From Candidatus Parcubacteria bacterium (GTDB lineage Bacteria; Patescibacteriota; Saccharimonadia; Saccharimonadales; UBA4665), in contig JAEYSX010000003.1 in the NCBI GenBank assembly GCA_023434325.1, forward strand, positions 62,001-126,000: DNA of 64,000 bases. Direction: 5' to 3'. The notes beneath the pieces were generated by a model. The model was not told the DNA's origin. It was given only the letters and a program-made list of their open reading frames with translations, and did not search any database. Positions within the stretch are counted from its first letter, which is position 1, and each line of letters starts with the position of its first letter. The position numbers and the translations under genes are program-made. Shown piece after piece: positions 17,152-25,338 of the stretch.

Positions 17152-18801
17152 TTACATCATGCCCATGCCGCCCATGTCAGGTGCGCCGGCTGCGGCGTCC
17201 TTCTTCTCGGGCACTTCGACAACCAATGCACCCATAGTAATGCTGGTGCCGGCAATCGACACGGCGTTGAGTAGTGCTTCTTTGGTTACGCGGGCTGGAT
17301 CTACCACACCGGCGGCCTTGAGATCGACCAATTGGCTCGGGTCGTTAACGTTCACACCGAAGCCAGCCTTACCCTTCTTGACCTGCGGTAGCCACTCGTC
17401 GGCGTTGAGGCCAGAGTTGGTTAGCAGGATGCGGAACGGCTGCTCCAGTGCGTTTTGCAAGACCTTCTTGCCCGCAGCAACAGCGGCGTCCTCGTTCGCG
17501 TCGGTAGCGATAGCGCTCGTTAGGTTAACAAGCGTCACACCGCCACCAGGTACGATGCCTTCAACCAAGGCAGCCTTAACGGCAGCAACAGCGTCGTCCA
17601 CGCGGAACTTCTTCTCTTCGATCTCGGTCTCGGTAGCACCACCGACCTTAATCACGGCAACCTTGCCGCTCAGTGCAGCGCGGCGCTTCTCGAGCTGCTC
17701 TTTGTCGTACTCGCTCGTCGATGCGTCGATCTGTGCGTTGATCTGCTTAACGCGAGCGTTCACGTCGGCCGCAGTACCGGCGCCCTCAACAATAGTAGTG
17801 CTATCCTTGCCAACAATCACCTTGCGAGCAGTACCGATGACGCCCAGGTCGGCGTTATCAAAGGTAATGCCGCGCTCTTCGCTGATGACGGTTGCACCAG
17901 TCAGGATAGCGATGTCGTCCAAGATCTCCTTGCGGCGGTCGCCAAACGATGGAGCCTTAACGGCAACGGTGTTGAACACACCCTTGAGGCGGTTAAGAAT
18001 CAAGGTGCCAAGTGCTTCGCCTTCGACATCCTCGGCAATAATCACCAAGTCCTTCTTGCCAGACTGCGCCAACTTTTCGAGCACTGGCAAAAACTCTTGC
18101 ACCGAACTAATTTTTTGGTCGGTAATCAAGATAGCAGGCTTGTTGTAGACAGCCTCCATGCGGGCGGTGTCGGTAACCATGTACGGGCTGACGTAGCCGC
18201 GGTCAAGCGTAAAGCCCTCGACGACTTCGCTCTCCATCGTCAGGCTCTGGCCTTCCTCGACGGTCACCACACCTTCGCGGCCAACCTTGTCCATGACGTC
18301 AGCGATCAGGTCACCGATTTCTTTGTCACCGGCAGAGATGGTTGCAACTTCGGCAATACGGCTCTTCTTGCCGGCGATGTCTTCGCGCATGCCCTCGAGC
18401 TTGCTCAGTACATCCTGAGCAGCAGCTTCCAGACCCTTTCGCAGCAGCATTGGGTTGTGGCCGGCAGCAATGAGCTTATTAGCCTCGTTTAGAATGTGGT
18501 AAGTCAAAACAGTAACAGTGGTCGTACCGTCACCGGCAACGTCATTCATCTTGTTGGCGGCTTGCTTGATCAGCTCGGCGCCTACTTTGTAACCCAACGT
18601 CTCGTCGTCAACATCGGCAATGTCCACGCCCTTGGCAACCGTTACACCGTCGTGTGTGACGGTCGGTGCACCAAAGCTCTTGCTAATAACAACGTTGCGA
18701 CCCTTTGGACCCATAGTTGTCTTCACTGCGTTGTACAAAATTTCAGCACCAGCGAGCACGCGCTTGCGGGCATCGTCGTCGTAAAATACCTTCTTTGCCA
18801 T
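17152..18801 (-). CDS. groEL: Chaperonin GroEL (60 kDa)
   Basis: This 549-residue protein is full length for GroEL, the ATP-driven folding chamber that works with GroES. Diagnostic segments are TTMGPKGRNVV, the ATP-binding GDGTTT, the apical domain with TLILNRLKG, the VIKVGGATETE signature and a GGMGMM tail. It lies third in the operon. Its GGGAAG ribosome site is inside the preceding 47-codon ORF, whose TAG stop ends at 18802, directly adjoining the GroEL ATG at 18799-18801. Confidence 0.98.
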   Translation of the reverse strand: MAKKVFYDDDARKRVLAGAEILYNAVKTTMGPKGRNVVISKSFGAPTVTHDGVTVAKGVDIADVDDETLGYKVGAELIKQAANKMNDVAGDGTTTVTVLTYHILNEANKLIAAGHNPMLLRKGLEAAAQDVLSKLEGMREDIAGKKSRIAEVATISAGDKEIGDLIADVMDKVGREGVVTVEEGQSLTMESEVVEGFTLDRGYVSPYMVTDTARMEAVYNKPAILITDQKISSVQEFLPVLEKLAQSGKKDLVIIAEDVEGEALGTLILNRLKGVFNTVAVKAPSFGDRRKEILDDIAILTGATVISEERGITFDNADLGVIGTARKVIVGKDSTTIVEGAGTAADVNARVKQINAQIDASTSEYDKEQLEKRRAALSGKVAVIKVGGATETEIEEKKFRVDDAVAAVKAALVEGIVPGGGVTLVNLTSAIATDANEDAAVAAGKKVLQNALEQPFRILLTNSGLNADEWLPQVKKGKAGFGVNVNDPSQLVDLKAAGVVDPARVTKEALLNAVSIAGTSITMGALVVEVPEKKDAAAGAPDMGGMGMM

Positions 18802-18945
18802 CTACTTCTTCCCTTTCTTAGATTCTTCTTGTAAGTGAGTTTCGATACGAGATACCGTCTCATTCAATTTGTTCATACCGGTCTCGATTCGGGTCGCCCA
18901 GATGATAACGAACACTAGAATGAGTAAGGAAATTATATCCCCCAT
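18802..18945 (-). CDS. 47-residue single-pass membrane protein between groES and groEL
   Basis: This ORF begins MGDIISLLILVFVIIWATRI and continues with an amphipathic, charged helix ending in SKKGKK. It has one predicted N-terminal membrane helix and a basic tail. It starts 1 base after the groES stop, and its stop codon directly abuts the groEL ATG, so it exactly fills the space between the two chaperonin genes. It also contains the groEL ribosome site. Neither the frame nor this product is part of the normal groESL operon. Real expression is inferred from the perfect fit. Confidence 0.65.
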   Translation of the reverse strand: MGDIISLLILVFVIIWATRIETGMNKLNETVSRIETHLQEESKKGKK

Positions 18946-18946
18946 A

Positions 18947-19213
18947 CTACTTAATAGTCGCGAGGATATCTTCTTCTTTAACTAGCAGATACTCGCTGCC
19001 GTCCAACTTGACCTCGGTCGGGCTATAGCTCTTGTACAAAATGCGATCACCCACCTTGACTTGCTTGGCGTCCGGACCGGTGGCCAACACCTTAGCAACC
19101 TTTGGTTTTTCGGTGGCTTTGTCTGGTAAGTACAGCCCGCTTGCCGTCTTGGTCGGCGCTTCTTCTGGCTGGGCAACTACGTAGTCGCCAAGAGGTTTGA
19201 TGCTTGCGCTCAT
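18947..19213 (-). CDS. groES: Co-chaperonin GroES (10 kDa)
   Basis: This 88-residue protein caps the GroEL chamber. It contains the IKPLGDYVVAQP start, the mobile loop region KTASGLYLP, and the closing VKVGDRILYKSYSPTEVKLD (VGDRILY core) and EEDILATIK. A GGAGGA site lies 7 bases before the ATG. The promoter upstream carries two CIRCE elements, so heat and HrcA control are expected. Confidence 0.97.
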   Translation of the reverse strand: MSASIKPLGDYVVAQPEEAPTKTASGLYLPDKATEKPKVAKVLATGPDAKQVKVGDRILYKSYSPTEVKLDGSEYLLVKEEDILATIK

Positions 19214-19253
19214 GAAGTTTATCCTCCTTTAATCTGTTTTTTCGGTAAGACAG

Positions 19254-19280
19254 TTAGCACTTACACGTAACGAGTGCTAA
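19254..19280. promoter_or_regulatory. CIRCE element 1 (HrcA operator)
   Basis: TTAGCACTT-N9-GAGTGCTAA matches the CIRCE consensus with one mismatch in the left arm. It lies in the groES 5' untranslated region. Confidence 0.93.
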
Positions 19281-19284
19281 CCCG

Positions 19285-19311
19285 TCAGCACTCACTATAT
19301 ATAAGTGCTAA
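19285..19311. promoter_or_regulatory. CIRCE element 2 (HrcA operator), overlapping the promoter
   Basis: TCAGCACTC-N9-AAGTGCTAA is a degenerate CIRCE with mismatches in both arms, only 4 bases from element 1. Its spacer supplies the -10 region of the groES promoter. Confidence 0.88.
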
Positions 19312-19323
19312 TTCCTCTGTCAA
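19294..19323 (-). promoter_or_regulatory. groES promoter
   Basis: A consensus TTGACA (19318-19323) is followed by TATATA at 16 bases or TATAGT at 18 bases. The -10 lies inside CIRCE element 2. Confidence 0.8.
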
Positions 19324-19364
19324 GCGCTAGGATGGCCAGAAACAGGTACCGCCAGCGCCAATGC

Positions 19365-20318
19365 CTAAACACTATGAGCAGGGCGAGGAGGGCGAGGAGG
19401 GCGAGGGCGAGTCCCAGGATCGGGCCCATGGGACGGCATCGCCACATGCTCCCTTCGTGGCAAAGCCTTTTCTTGACCAACCATAACCGCCAGCGCCAAT
19501 CCTGTAGCGCCGACAACCTTAGATAGTCGTTCCTTTAATGCAAGCTTCTCGGGCCCAGCAACCGATGGACTTGACGATGGCGTTTCGGCACGACTACGTC
19601 CCCAGCCTTGAACGAGCTGCGCCAAGCGACGCTTTAGCCCGAATCTAACCGGCTTAGCAGCCTCGAGCGCATCATCAGCACGACTCTGAACAACGTCTAC
19701 CAGCAACGAATCCTCTTGAGTTAATCGCCCATTACTGTCGCGTTGCAAGTCAAATCTCTCTACAATTTCTCGCGTTGATGGCAGCTTACCTGCGCGTTGA
19801 GCCTTGCCTATAAGTTTACTCGCCTTCCCGGCTTGGCTTGCAAGCGCTGCGACGCGCCGCGATTGATCGGGACTAAGGGGGGTGGGTACGGTACCTATGA
19901 CTTTATCGGGGTACAGCAATGCGGCCACTTGGTCTTTCGAGGTAGCGCCCTGGCCTATCAGCCACCCCAACGTACCACGATCATTAAAAGCCTCGGAACT
20001 GCCCACAACCGGAGCCGACTCAAAATACTGCGACGACACCGCAGCCATACCAGCCGCATACCGTACATGGCCAGTTACGTCACTTACCTCTGGCTTGTCG
20101 TTTGCCTCGGGTACACTCATGCTTCCCCAGTGAAACTGCTCTCTATCGGGCAGGGTCGGATCTACCAAATCGTGATCAAATGTCGTAGCATCATCAAGAT
20201 AATCAGGCGTGCGCACGTCAAGCACCATCGATCCGGGATTAGAACCTAGATCAGTAGGGATGTCTGGGCGTCCATCTGGTAGTGCGTTAAGCTGTCGTTC
20301 CGAAATTCTCAGTAGCAT
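19365..20318 (-). CDS. Unknown protein with C-terminal hydrophobic segment and Pro/Arg-rich tail
   Basis: This 317-residue protein is not recognised. The N-terminal half is soluble and acidic (DYLDDATTFDHDLVDPTLPD). The middle is helical and basic. A weak hydrophobic segment (around 270-287) is followed by a His/Pro/Arg-rich tail with a repeated PRPPRP pattern. It is the last of five same-strand genes of unknown function (19.4-26.8 kb). The start region is very AT-rich with no strong ribosome site, though TTGACT and TAAATT elements lie upstream. Confidence 0.65.
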   Translation of the reverse strand: MLLRISERQLNALPDGRPDIPTDLGSNPGSMVLDVRTPDYLDDATTFDHDLVDPTLPDREQFHWGSMSVPEANDKPEVSDVTGHVRYAAGMAAVSSQYFESAPVVGSSEAFNDRGTLGWLIGQGATSKDQVAALLYPDKVIGTVPTPLSPDQSRRVAALASQAGKASKLIGKAQRAGKLPSTREIVERFDLQRDSNGRLTQEDSLLVDVVQSRADDALEAAKPVRFGLKRRLAQLVQGWGRSRAETPSSSPSVAGPEKLALKERLSKVVGATGLALAVMVGQEKALPRREHVAMPSHGPDPGTRPRPPRPPRPAHSV

Positions 20319-20404
20319 ATGTTTTACTTTTTTGCTTTTTACATATATAATTTAAGCATTTTTGAGCAAAAAAGTCAATATTAATATAATGATTTTGAGT
20401 TTAT

Positions 20405-20441
20405 ACAAAAATAATGCCCCCATGGTTCGTTGGGGCATTAT
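20405..20441 (-). terminator. Rho-independent terminator for the gene at 20467-20754
   Basis: A 10-bp stem ATAATGCCCC/GGGGCATTAT is followed, leftward, by five Ts on the minus strand. Confidence 0.85.
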
Positions 20442-20466
20442 CTTCGTAAACTAAAGGGTCTTCTAT

Positions 20467-20754
20467 CTATCGACCCAGGAGCGCCTTGATACCGTCTTTT
20501 ACGGCCTCAAGCTCTTCTTGCACAACCTGCTGGTACTGAGGGTACACCCTCTCCATCATGGCCAGTGCGGCGTCAGCACCTTGCTCGTCTGCTGCGCGTT
20601 CTACCTGCTCGAGCTGTCCTTCGGTTAACTCGCCGGCCAGACGCCGAGTAACTCGCATATATAACGCTCGGCCAATATTCTCGAGCACCTGCAGCTGCTC
20701 TTCTTCAGGAAGCTTGTCAATTTCTAGCTCTTCGATGATTGGTGTAAGGTTCAT
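20467..20754 (-). CDS. Small acidic helical protein, DUF5663-like
   Basis: The 95-residue protein is almost all helix, with LPEEEQLQVLENIGRALYMRV and a ELTEGQLEQVERAAD element. It resembles the short DUF5663-type domains common in CPR genomes, but I cannot confirm the family. It has no membrane helix. A clear leader is present: a TATACT -10, then AGAGGA 6 bases before the ATG. It has its own terminator. It sits among the proline-rich membrane protein genes. Confidence 0.75.
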   Translation of the reverse strand: MNLTPIIEELEIDKLPEEEQLQVLENIGRALYMRVTRRLAGELTEGQLEQVERAADEQGADAALAMMERVYPQYQQVVQEELEAVKDGIKALLGR

Positions 20755-20823
20755 TTTTTCCTCTTTTTATTTCTTTTTTAGTATACGTGTAGTGTAATAG
20801 GATTTTTATGTTTTGTCGCGGCT

Positions 20824-23484
20824 TTAGCGTGCGGCGCTAGCCTCTTCCTCTGCCTCCTCGACCGCCAACTTAAGCATCTCTTCGATCATACGCGGGTCAA
20901 ACCATGGTTGCTCACTACCCGAAAGAGGGTATGTCTGCTCGGCTATCTTGTAAGCCAAGTACCTGTTTAGCTCCTCGTTCGAAAGTTCTACGAACTGACT
21001 GCCGTTTGCCTCAACGAAGTCGGTAATTGTACCCTGCATGACGTCGCGAGCGACGGCAGGATCAACGTTAGCGATAGGAGTATTAGTCCCGGCCAAGTCG
21101 CCCTTAAACTCATCGACTACGACCTTGGCTTGGGTATCCACGATGGACTCGGCTGCTTGTTCAGGCTTGATCTGCTCAGCCATTATCGCTGCGGTTCGCT
21201 CCCTAGCTGTCACACTAGCGGCGCTGTCATCGAGACCAAATATCTCTACATTTTTGTTACGAGCCATATCGATCAACATCGCGTGTTCCGACTTAGTCAG
21301 CGTACCGTCAAAGGTCAGAAGCTTTTGAGTATTAGGATCAAAGACCTGAAGATTATCGACTGTAATTTTTCCACCCCAAGTGTTGCCGGTTGTGATGTAC
21401 TTACCATCTACAACTTTGACATCGCCCCATGTCTGGATGTCTACGCCTGGGATTTTGTCCAGTCTAGTCCAGCCGCCCGTAATACCATCGAGGGTACCAC
21501 CATTATTTAGGTTAGCGCCATTCTGCACACTAGCCCATAGGGTGTCACCCTTATATAACTTGGCAGCTTCTGCGTTGGTAACACTGTGGATATCGTAGCC
21601 CTCAAGGCCAGGAAGTTTAGCGAGTCCCTGCGGGTCGGTATTAAGGATAGTTTCGACGCCATCCCGAACCTGCGGAGAAGCGATGCTCGGGGGGGTTTCG
21701 CCACCGGACGGACCGCCAGCGTGTGGTGCAGAATCACCACCAAATGGGCTCCACTTATCCACGTCGACCTTGTCCAGCAATGCTCCGGGGTCGATATCTA
21801 TCATCGAGACAGCGTGCTTGATGCCGTAACCACCGGCAGCTCCCACTGCGCCCGTTACCGCACCGAGGGCAGTTCGGGCGAGAATACGCCTCGTCCTACC
21901 GCGTCGTTGGTTATAACGCTCTACATCTGCGTGACCCAAAAGGTTCTGGCCTAACCTCATACTCAAGGCCTCGGCCTCACTGCCACCGGCAGTCGGATTG
22001 GCCATTACATGATTGATGGAATCGTTCAAGCTTCTTACCCGAGCCACAGCGAGCTTACCTACTACGCGTGGTGCGACTTTTGGCTGAAGGTTTTCCTCGG
22101 CAACCTTGATGTTTTCTACAACGCGGGCTCGCACGCCTGCACCAGCGGCACCCAGACCTGCACCGATTGCAAGTACGGATGGAGCAACACCTACTGTCGC
22201 GACCGTTAGAGCGGCTGCAGCGAGACCAGCTCCAGCAACAGCCAAGCCAGTGATAAGTGCTTTCTTTCTAAAGACTTCTTTTTTCGTTTTTTTGTCGGTG
22301 GTGCGCATCACACTTCTAGGCCATGTAACTAGAAACTTCTTACCTACGCGCTGCAACCATCCGAGCTGTTGCTTGCTATACTCTGTGGTTCTGAGCTCCT
22401 CGACGCGTGCGTATACATCGGTAACATCCATCAGCGATGGCATGCCACCTTCCTCGAGCGCATCATGCAACTTTTCTTGAGCCTTTTTGAGTGATCGGCG
22501 ACGGAACAGCTTACCTTGCTTTTCTTCGTACTTGGCCCACTTTTTAGCAAGTTTGTGAACCCTTCGCTCGACTCTGAGAGCCTTTTCTGCTGGCGCTACG
22601 GGACGGTTGGCAGCAGCAGGGCCTCCAGAGTTCTGGTTGGGGTTGGTAGGCTGTTGACCTTGGTTAGGATTGGCGGGTTGCTGACCTTGGTTAGGAGTTC
22701 CGGGCTGGCCGTGGTTTGGATTGGTCGAGCTAGGAGATGCGCTACCGGTAGCTGGGGGCGGAGTTCCGCCCGAGCCACTGCCTCGGCCGCTGCGGCCTCG
22801 GCCACCGCGTCCGCGCGGACGATAGCCGGCCGAACCTCGGGTGCCTTGATTAGGGTTAGCAGGCTGTTGACCTTGGTTAGGAGTTGCGGGCTGGCCATGA
22901 TTTGGACCAGTTGGGCTGGGTGTTGTGCTGCCAGAGGTTCGAGACTGACCTTGACCGCCACGATTGCGCACACGGCGACGGCGGCCTGGGCCTTGACCAC
23001 CCTGACCTTGGCCGCCCTGATTAGGATCGGTGGGTTGCTGACCTTGGTTAGGGCTGGCTGGATTGCCGGGGTCAGTTGCGGCATGGGGCGCGGCTGGGGT
23101 CGAAGTCGATTCGCCAGAGGTAGCTGAGCCAGAAGTCGAACTCTGTGACGAATCGCCCCCGGCAACAACTGATCCGTTTATATACACCTGGTTTCTTGTC
23201 CGCGTAGGCGCTGGCTGTTTATCGCCAGGGAAATCAGGGTTAAGGTATTTCCAGCCATCCACAATGTCTACCACTGGCGGCTTGTCACCTGCCCCGCTGG
23301 GTGGGGCTACTTGATCAGGTTGGGACGAAGGCATGCCGTCTGGAGTAGAAAAACCTGCTTCGGACGGAGTTACACCAGGATCGACTCCATAACCTTCACG
23401 TTGGGGAGGGACTTGAGGTGAAGCTAACTCTCCCACCAAGGGGGGCTGACCTGCGTCTGGGAATCCTGCGCCTTTTTCGGCCAT
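20824..23484 (-). CDS. Large Pro/Gln/Asn-repeat membrane protein of unknown function
   Basis: This 886-residue protein is not recognised. Residues 1-290 are disordered, with PNQGQQP-type repeats and RGRGGRGRSGRGSG-like patches. A helical basic region (290-400) follows. Hydrophobic stretches lie at about 405-445 and 535-560, then a 320-residue C-terminal part with a folded region (KLPGLEGYDIHSVTNAEAAK, DIQTWGDVKVVDGKYITTGN) and an acidic helical end. One reading is a cytoplasmic disordered arm, two membrane passes and a globular domain; topology is uncertain. AGAAAGG lies 7 bases before the ATG, with a strong promoter upstream. Confidence 0.7.
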   Translation of the reverse strand: MAEKGAGFPDAGQPPLVGELASPQVPPQREGYGVDPGVTPSEAGFSTPDGMPSSQPDQVAPPSGAGDKPPVVDIVDGWKYLNPDFPGDKQPAPTRTRNQVYINGSVVAGGDSSQSSTSGSATSGESTSTPAAPHAATDPGNPASPNQGQQPTDPNQGGQGQGGQGPGRRRRVRNRGGQGQSRTSGSTTPSPTGPNHGQPATPNQGQQPANPNQGTRGSAGYRPRGRGGRGRSGRGSGSGGTPPPATGSASPSSTNPNHGQPGTPNQGQQPANPNQGQQPTNPNQNSGGPAAANRPVAPAEKALRVERRVHKLAKKWAKYEEKQGKLFRRRSLKKAQEKLHDALEEGGMPSLMDVTDVYARVEELRTTEYSKQQLGWLQRVGKKFLVTWPRSVMRTTDKKTKKEVFRKKALITGLAVAGAGLAAAALTVATVGVAPSVLAIGAGLGAAGAGVRARVVENIKVAEENLQPKVAPRVVGKLAVARVRSLNDSINHVMANPTAGGSEAEALSMRLGQNLLGHADVERYNQRRGRTRRILARTALGAVTGAVGAAGGYGIKHAVSMIDIDPGALLDKVDVDKWSPFGGDSAPHAGGPSGGETPPSIASPQVRDGVETILNTDPQGLAKLPGLEGYDIHSVTNAEAAKLYKGDTLWASVQNGANLNNGGTLDGITGGWTRLDKIPGVDIQTWGDVKVVDGKYITTGNTWGGKITVDNLQVFDPNTQKLLTFDGTLTKSEHAMLIDMARNKNVEIFGLDDSAASVTARERTAAIMAEQIKPEQAAESIVDTQAKVVVDEFKGDLAGTNTPIANVDPAVARDVMQGTITDFVEANGSQFVELSNEELNRYLAYKIAEQTYPLSGSEQPWFDPRMIEEMLKLAVEEAEEEASAAR
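22622..23056. repeat. Degenerate short repeats encoding PNQGQQP-type motifs
   Basis: Blocks at roughly 22630-22710, 22850-22900 and 23025-23056 share GACCTTGGTTAGG-like units. Each encodes variants of NPNQGQQP within the gene above. The repeats are in frame and protein-coding, so copy number probably varies by slippage without frameshift. Confidence 0.7.
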
Positions 23485-23532
23485 CGCAACAACCTTTCTA
23501 AATTACTGTTTTTTATTTTTTTGTTATACAAC

Positions 23533-23562
23533 TATATAAGCACAAAGGCTTTATAATGTCAA
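23533..23562 (-). promoter_or_regulatory. Strong sigma-70-type promoter
   Basis: TTGACA and TATATA are separated by 18 bases, about 50 bases before the ATG of the 886-residue protein. Confidence 0.65.
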
Positions 23563-23714
23563 CTATAAGACTACAAAGTGGTGTCATATCCAAAAGCTTA
23601 TGTTAAATAAATCTAGCGCCTGTTTAGCTGTACCGAAAGGGGTTTGGTATGCACGCTGATATAAAGAAGGCAGCCACAAATAACATGACTGCTTTATGTG
23701 CAACTAGCGGTTAC

Positions 23715-25214
23715 CTATATGGCTTGGACAGGAGCTATGTTTGTTATACCTTGGAGTATTTTGGTCATCTCTGTGGCGCTCGGGAATGCTAACTTGGTGT
23801 TAGGAGGAATAAGGGTAGCTTTTTTGTGATCCATACCTCCGGGGTGGCGCTTGTCCATAAAGGCAAGGAGTTGATCGGTTAGCTGGACGCTTTGCCATTC
23901 GGTGAGGTTGTCGTAGCCCAATCGTGCCGCATAGCTTTTGCCTGCGTGCCAGATTGTGCCCTCGCCTGTCGCGGGGTTATACTCTTTGCCGATTGACATC
24001 ATGACGTGGTCTGCTTGCTGCGGTTTTTCTGGCGTTGTTGGAGGCTTTTGGAATGGGGACTTAGGTGCCGACGGCGAAGGTGTAGTGTTGACTACCGAAG
24101 GATTGGGGTCTTTTGGCTCTTTGGACACTGTATTCCCAAACAACGTAGCCGTTGCGGCAACTGCGATAGCTGCAGCCGCTACGAGTATACGCTTCCAACG
24201 CTTGGGGCGAGGCCGTTCGGCGCTCGACGGACCTGCCTCATACCCGAACGGCGGTTTGGTGGGGCCAGAGGGACCAGCCTGTCGCGGAGGAAACGATTCT
24301 TCGGGGCGAGGCGGCAAATCCTGATCATCGGCGCGGTGCGCACCCTCTTGGCGCGGGGGGTCGGGTGCCACCGAGGAATCGGCGCTTGGGCTTGGATCTG
24401 GGTCCGGCTCTATACGAGAGCTAAACTCGCCGGCAACAATCGCGTCAATCAAGTCGAGACGGTTATCAATGATCCTTACCCATTCACTGGGCATAAACGA
24501 ATCAGGCGTGGCAATACCCAACAGTGGCCCCAGCTCCTGACGGTCGAGAGCAAACTGGTCGCGATCAAACGCGCTTATCTCTGACCTCTTTTTATCTATA
24601 AATACTTCCTGACCCGAGAGCGGATCACGGACTAACTCTAAGTGGCGCTGTTCTAGACTATTGGCTACGGACTCTAGCCGATCGACTGTGGACTCGTGAT
24701 TACCTAAACCCTCACCGGCATTGAGATTCGGCAGGTCACCCTCGATGCGCTCGGGAAGCAGCCACGACTCCGGCGTACCCATACTGTGCACCAAAGCTGC
24801 GGTATCTGCGTCGGGACCAGTTATTTGTTTTCCATCCGGACCGTAAAATACACTACCCTCTGGACCATCGTGCCGAACTATCTGACGTGCGGTCGTAAGA
24901 AAATCGGCAAAATTATCAACGGTCACCCGCCCGCTACGCAAAAGGTCTGCTTGGCGATGCAGTTGTTCGCCAAAGCCCGGTTCTTTGACCGTTTCGTCTG
25001 GCGACGATATATGTTGAACAGAGACAGTTTCATCGGCCACCACTGCCCTGCCCACCGCCCTGTCATAATCGTGGCGAGGCATAGGCACGGTTATGGGTTC
25101 TTGGCCTAAGAGAATACGGGTTTCGCCCGTGTCGAATCTATCACAGGGATCGAGTGGATAAAGTGGTGGGATGTCTGTGGGTGCTGGTGCTTCTAGTGTT
25201 GCTCCGTGTCTCAT
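23715..25214 (-). CDS. Single-pass membrane protein with proline-rich linkers and extracellular C-terminal domain
   Basis: This 499-residue protein is not recognised. A soluble N-terminal region (1-265) is followed by a Pro/Ser/Asp-rich linker, a basic patch (RPKRWKR) and one membrane helix (about 338-358). A second Pro/Thr/Lys linker leads to a C-terminal domain (about 400-499). That domain contains YAARLGYDNLTEWQSVQLTD and ends with TLIPPNTKLAFPS, which loosely resembles a LysM-type end. The predicted orientation is N-inside. The start overlaps, by ATGA, the end of a 10-codon ORF preceded by a palindrome. Confidence 0.7.
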   Translation of the reverse strand: MRHGATLEAPAPTDIPPLYPLDPCDRFDTGETRILLGQEPITVPMPRHDYDRAVGRAVVADETVSVQHISSPDETVKEPGFGEQLHRQADLLRSGRVTVDNFADFLTTARQIVRHDGPEGSVFYGPDGKQITGPDADTAALVHSMGTPESWLLPERIEGDLPNLNAGEGLGNHESTVDRLESVANSLEQRHLELVRDPLSGQEVFIDKKRSEISAFDRDQFALDRQELGPLLGIATPDSFMPSEWVRIIDNRLDLIDAIVAGEFSSRIEPDPDPSPSADSSVAPDPPRQEGAHRADDQDLPPRPEESFPPRQAGPSGPTKPPFGYEAGPSSAERPRPKRWKRILVAAAAIAVAATATLFGNTVSKEPKDPNPSVVNTTPSPSAPKSPFQKPPTTPEKPQQADHVMMSIGKEYNPATGEGTIWHAGKSYAARLGYDNLTEWQSVQLTDQLLAFMDKRHPGGMDHKKATLIPPNTKLAFPSATEMTKILQGITNIAPVQAI

Positions 25215-25240
25215 GGTGTACCGCCGCTTATGTTCACTGG

Positions 25241-25264
25241 CATTATCTATGCTGTTAGATAATG
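25241..25264. promoter_or_regulatory. 24-bp palindrome upstream of the membrane protein gene
   Basis: Perfect 9-bp arms CATTATCTA and TAGATAATG flank a 6-base spacer, about 27 bases before the ATG at 25214. Position and symmetry suggest an operator. No gene ends into it. Confidence 0.45.
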
Positions 25265-25338
25265 ATTCTGTGGAATATCCAACACGTTTTGCTGAGAATG
25301 CGGGGCTTGTCTAGGGGTGCGCCGGCTCGGCTTTGAGA

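Noticed and set aside
17159..18148. Long plus-strand open frame antisense to groEL (329 codons)
   Set aside because: It is the mirror of a strongly conserved GroEL frame, has Ser/Thr/Pro-biased composition with no domain and no ribosome site.
22622..23056. CRISPR-like repeats
   Set aside because: Repeats are short, degenerate, irregularly spaced and in frame within a coding gene.
22516..23127. Plus-strand open frame (203 codons) antisense to the proline-rich gene
   Set aside because: It is the shadow of the PNQGQQP repeats; the Ala/Ser/Leu-rich product reflects the complementary repeat composition.
23649..23780. Small plus-strand ORF after GGTTTGGT
   Set aside because: It overlaps the 3' end of the 499-residue protein gene, lacks a ribosome site and ends inside conserved-looking coding sequence.
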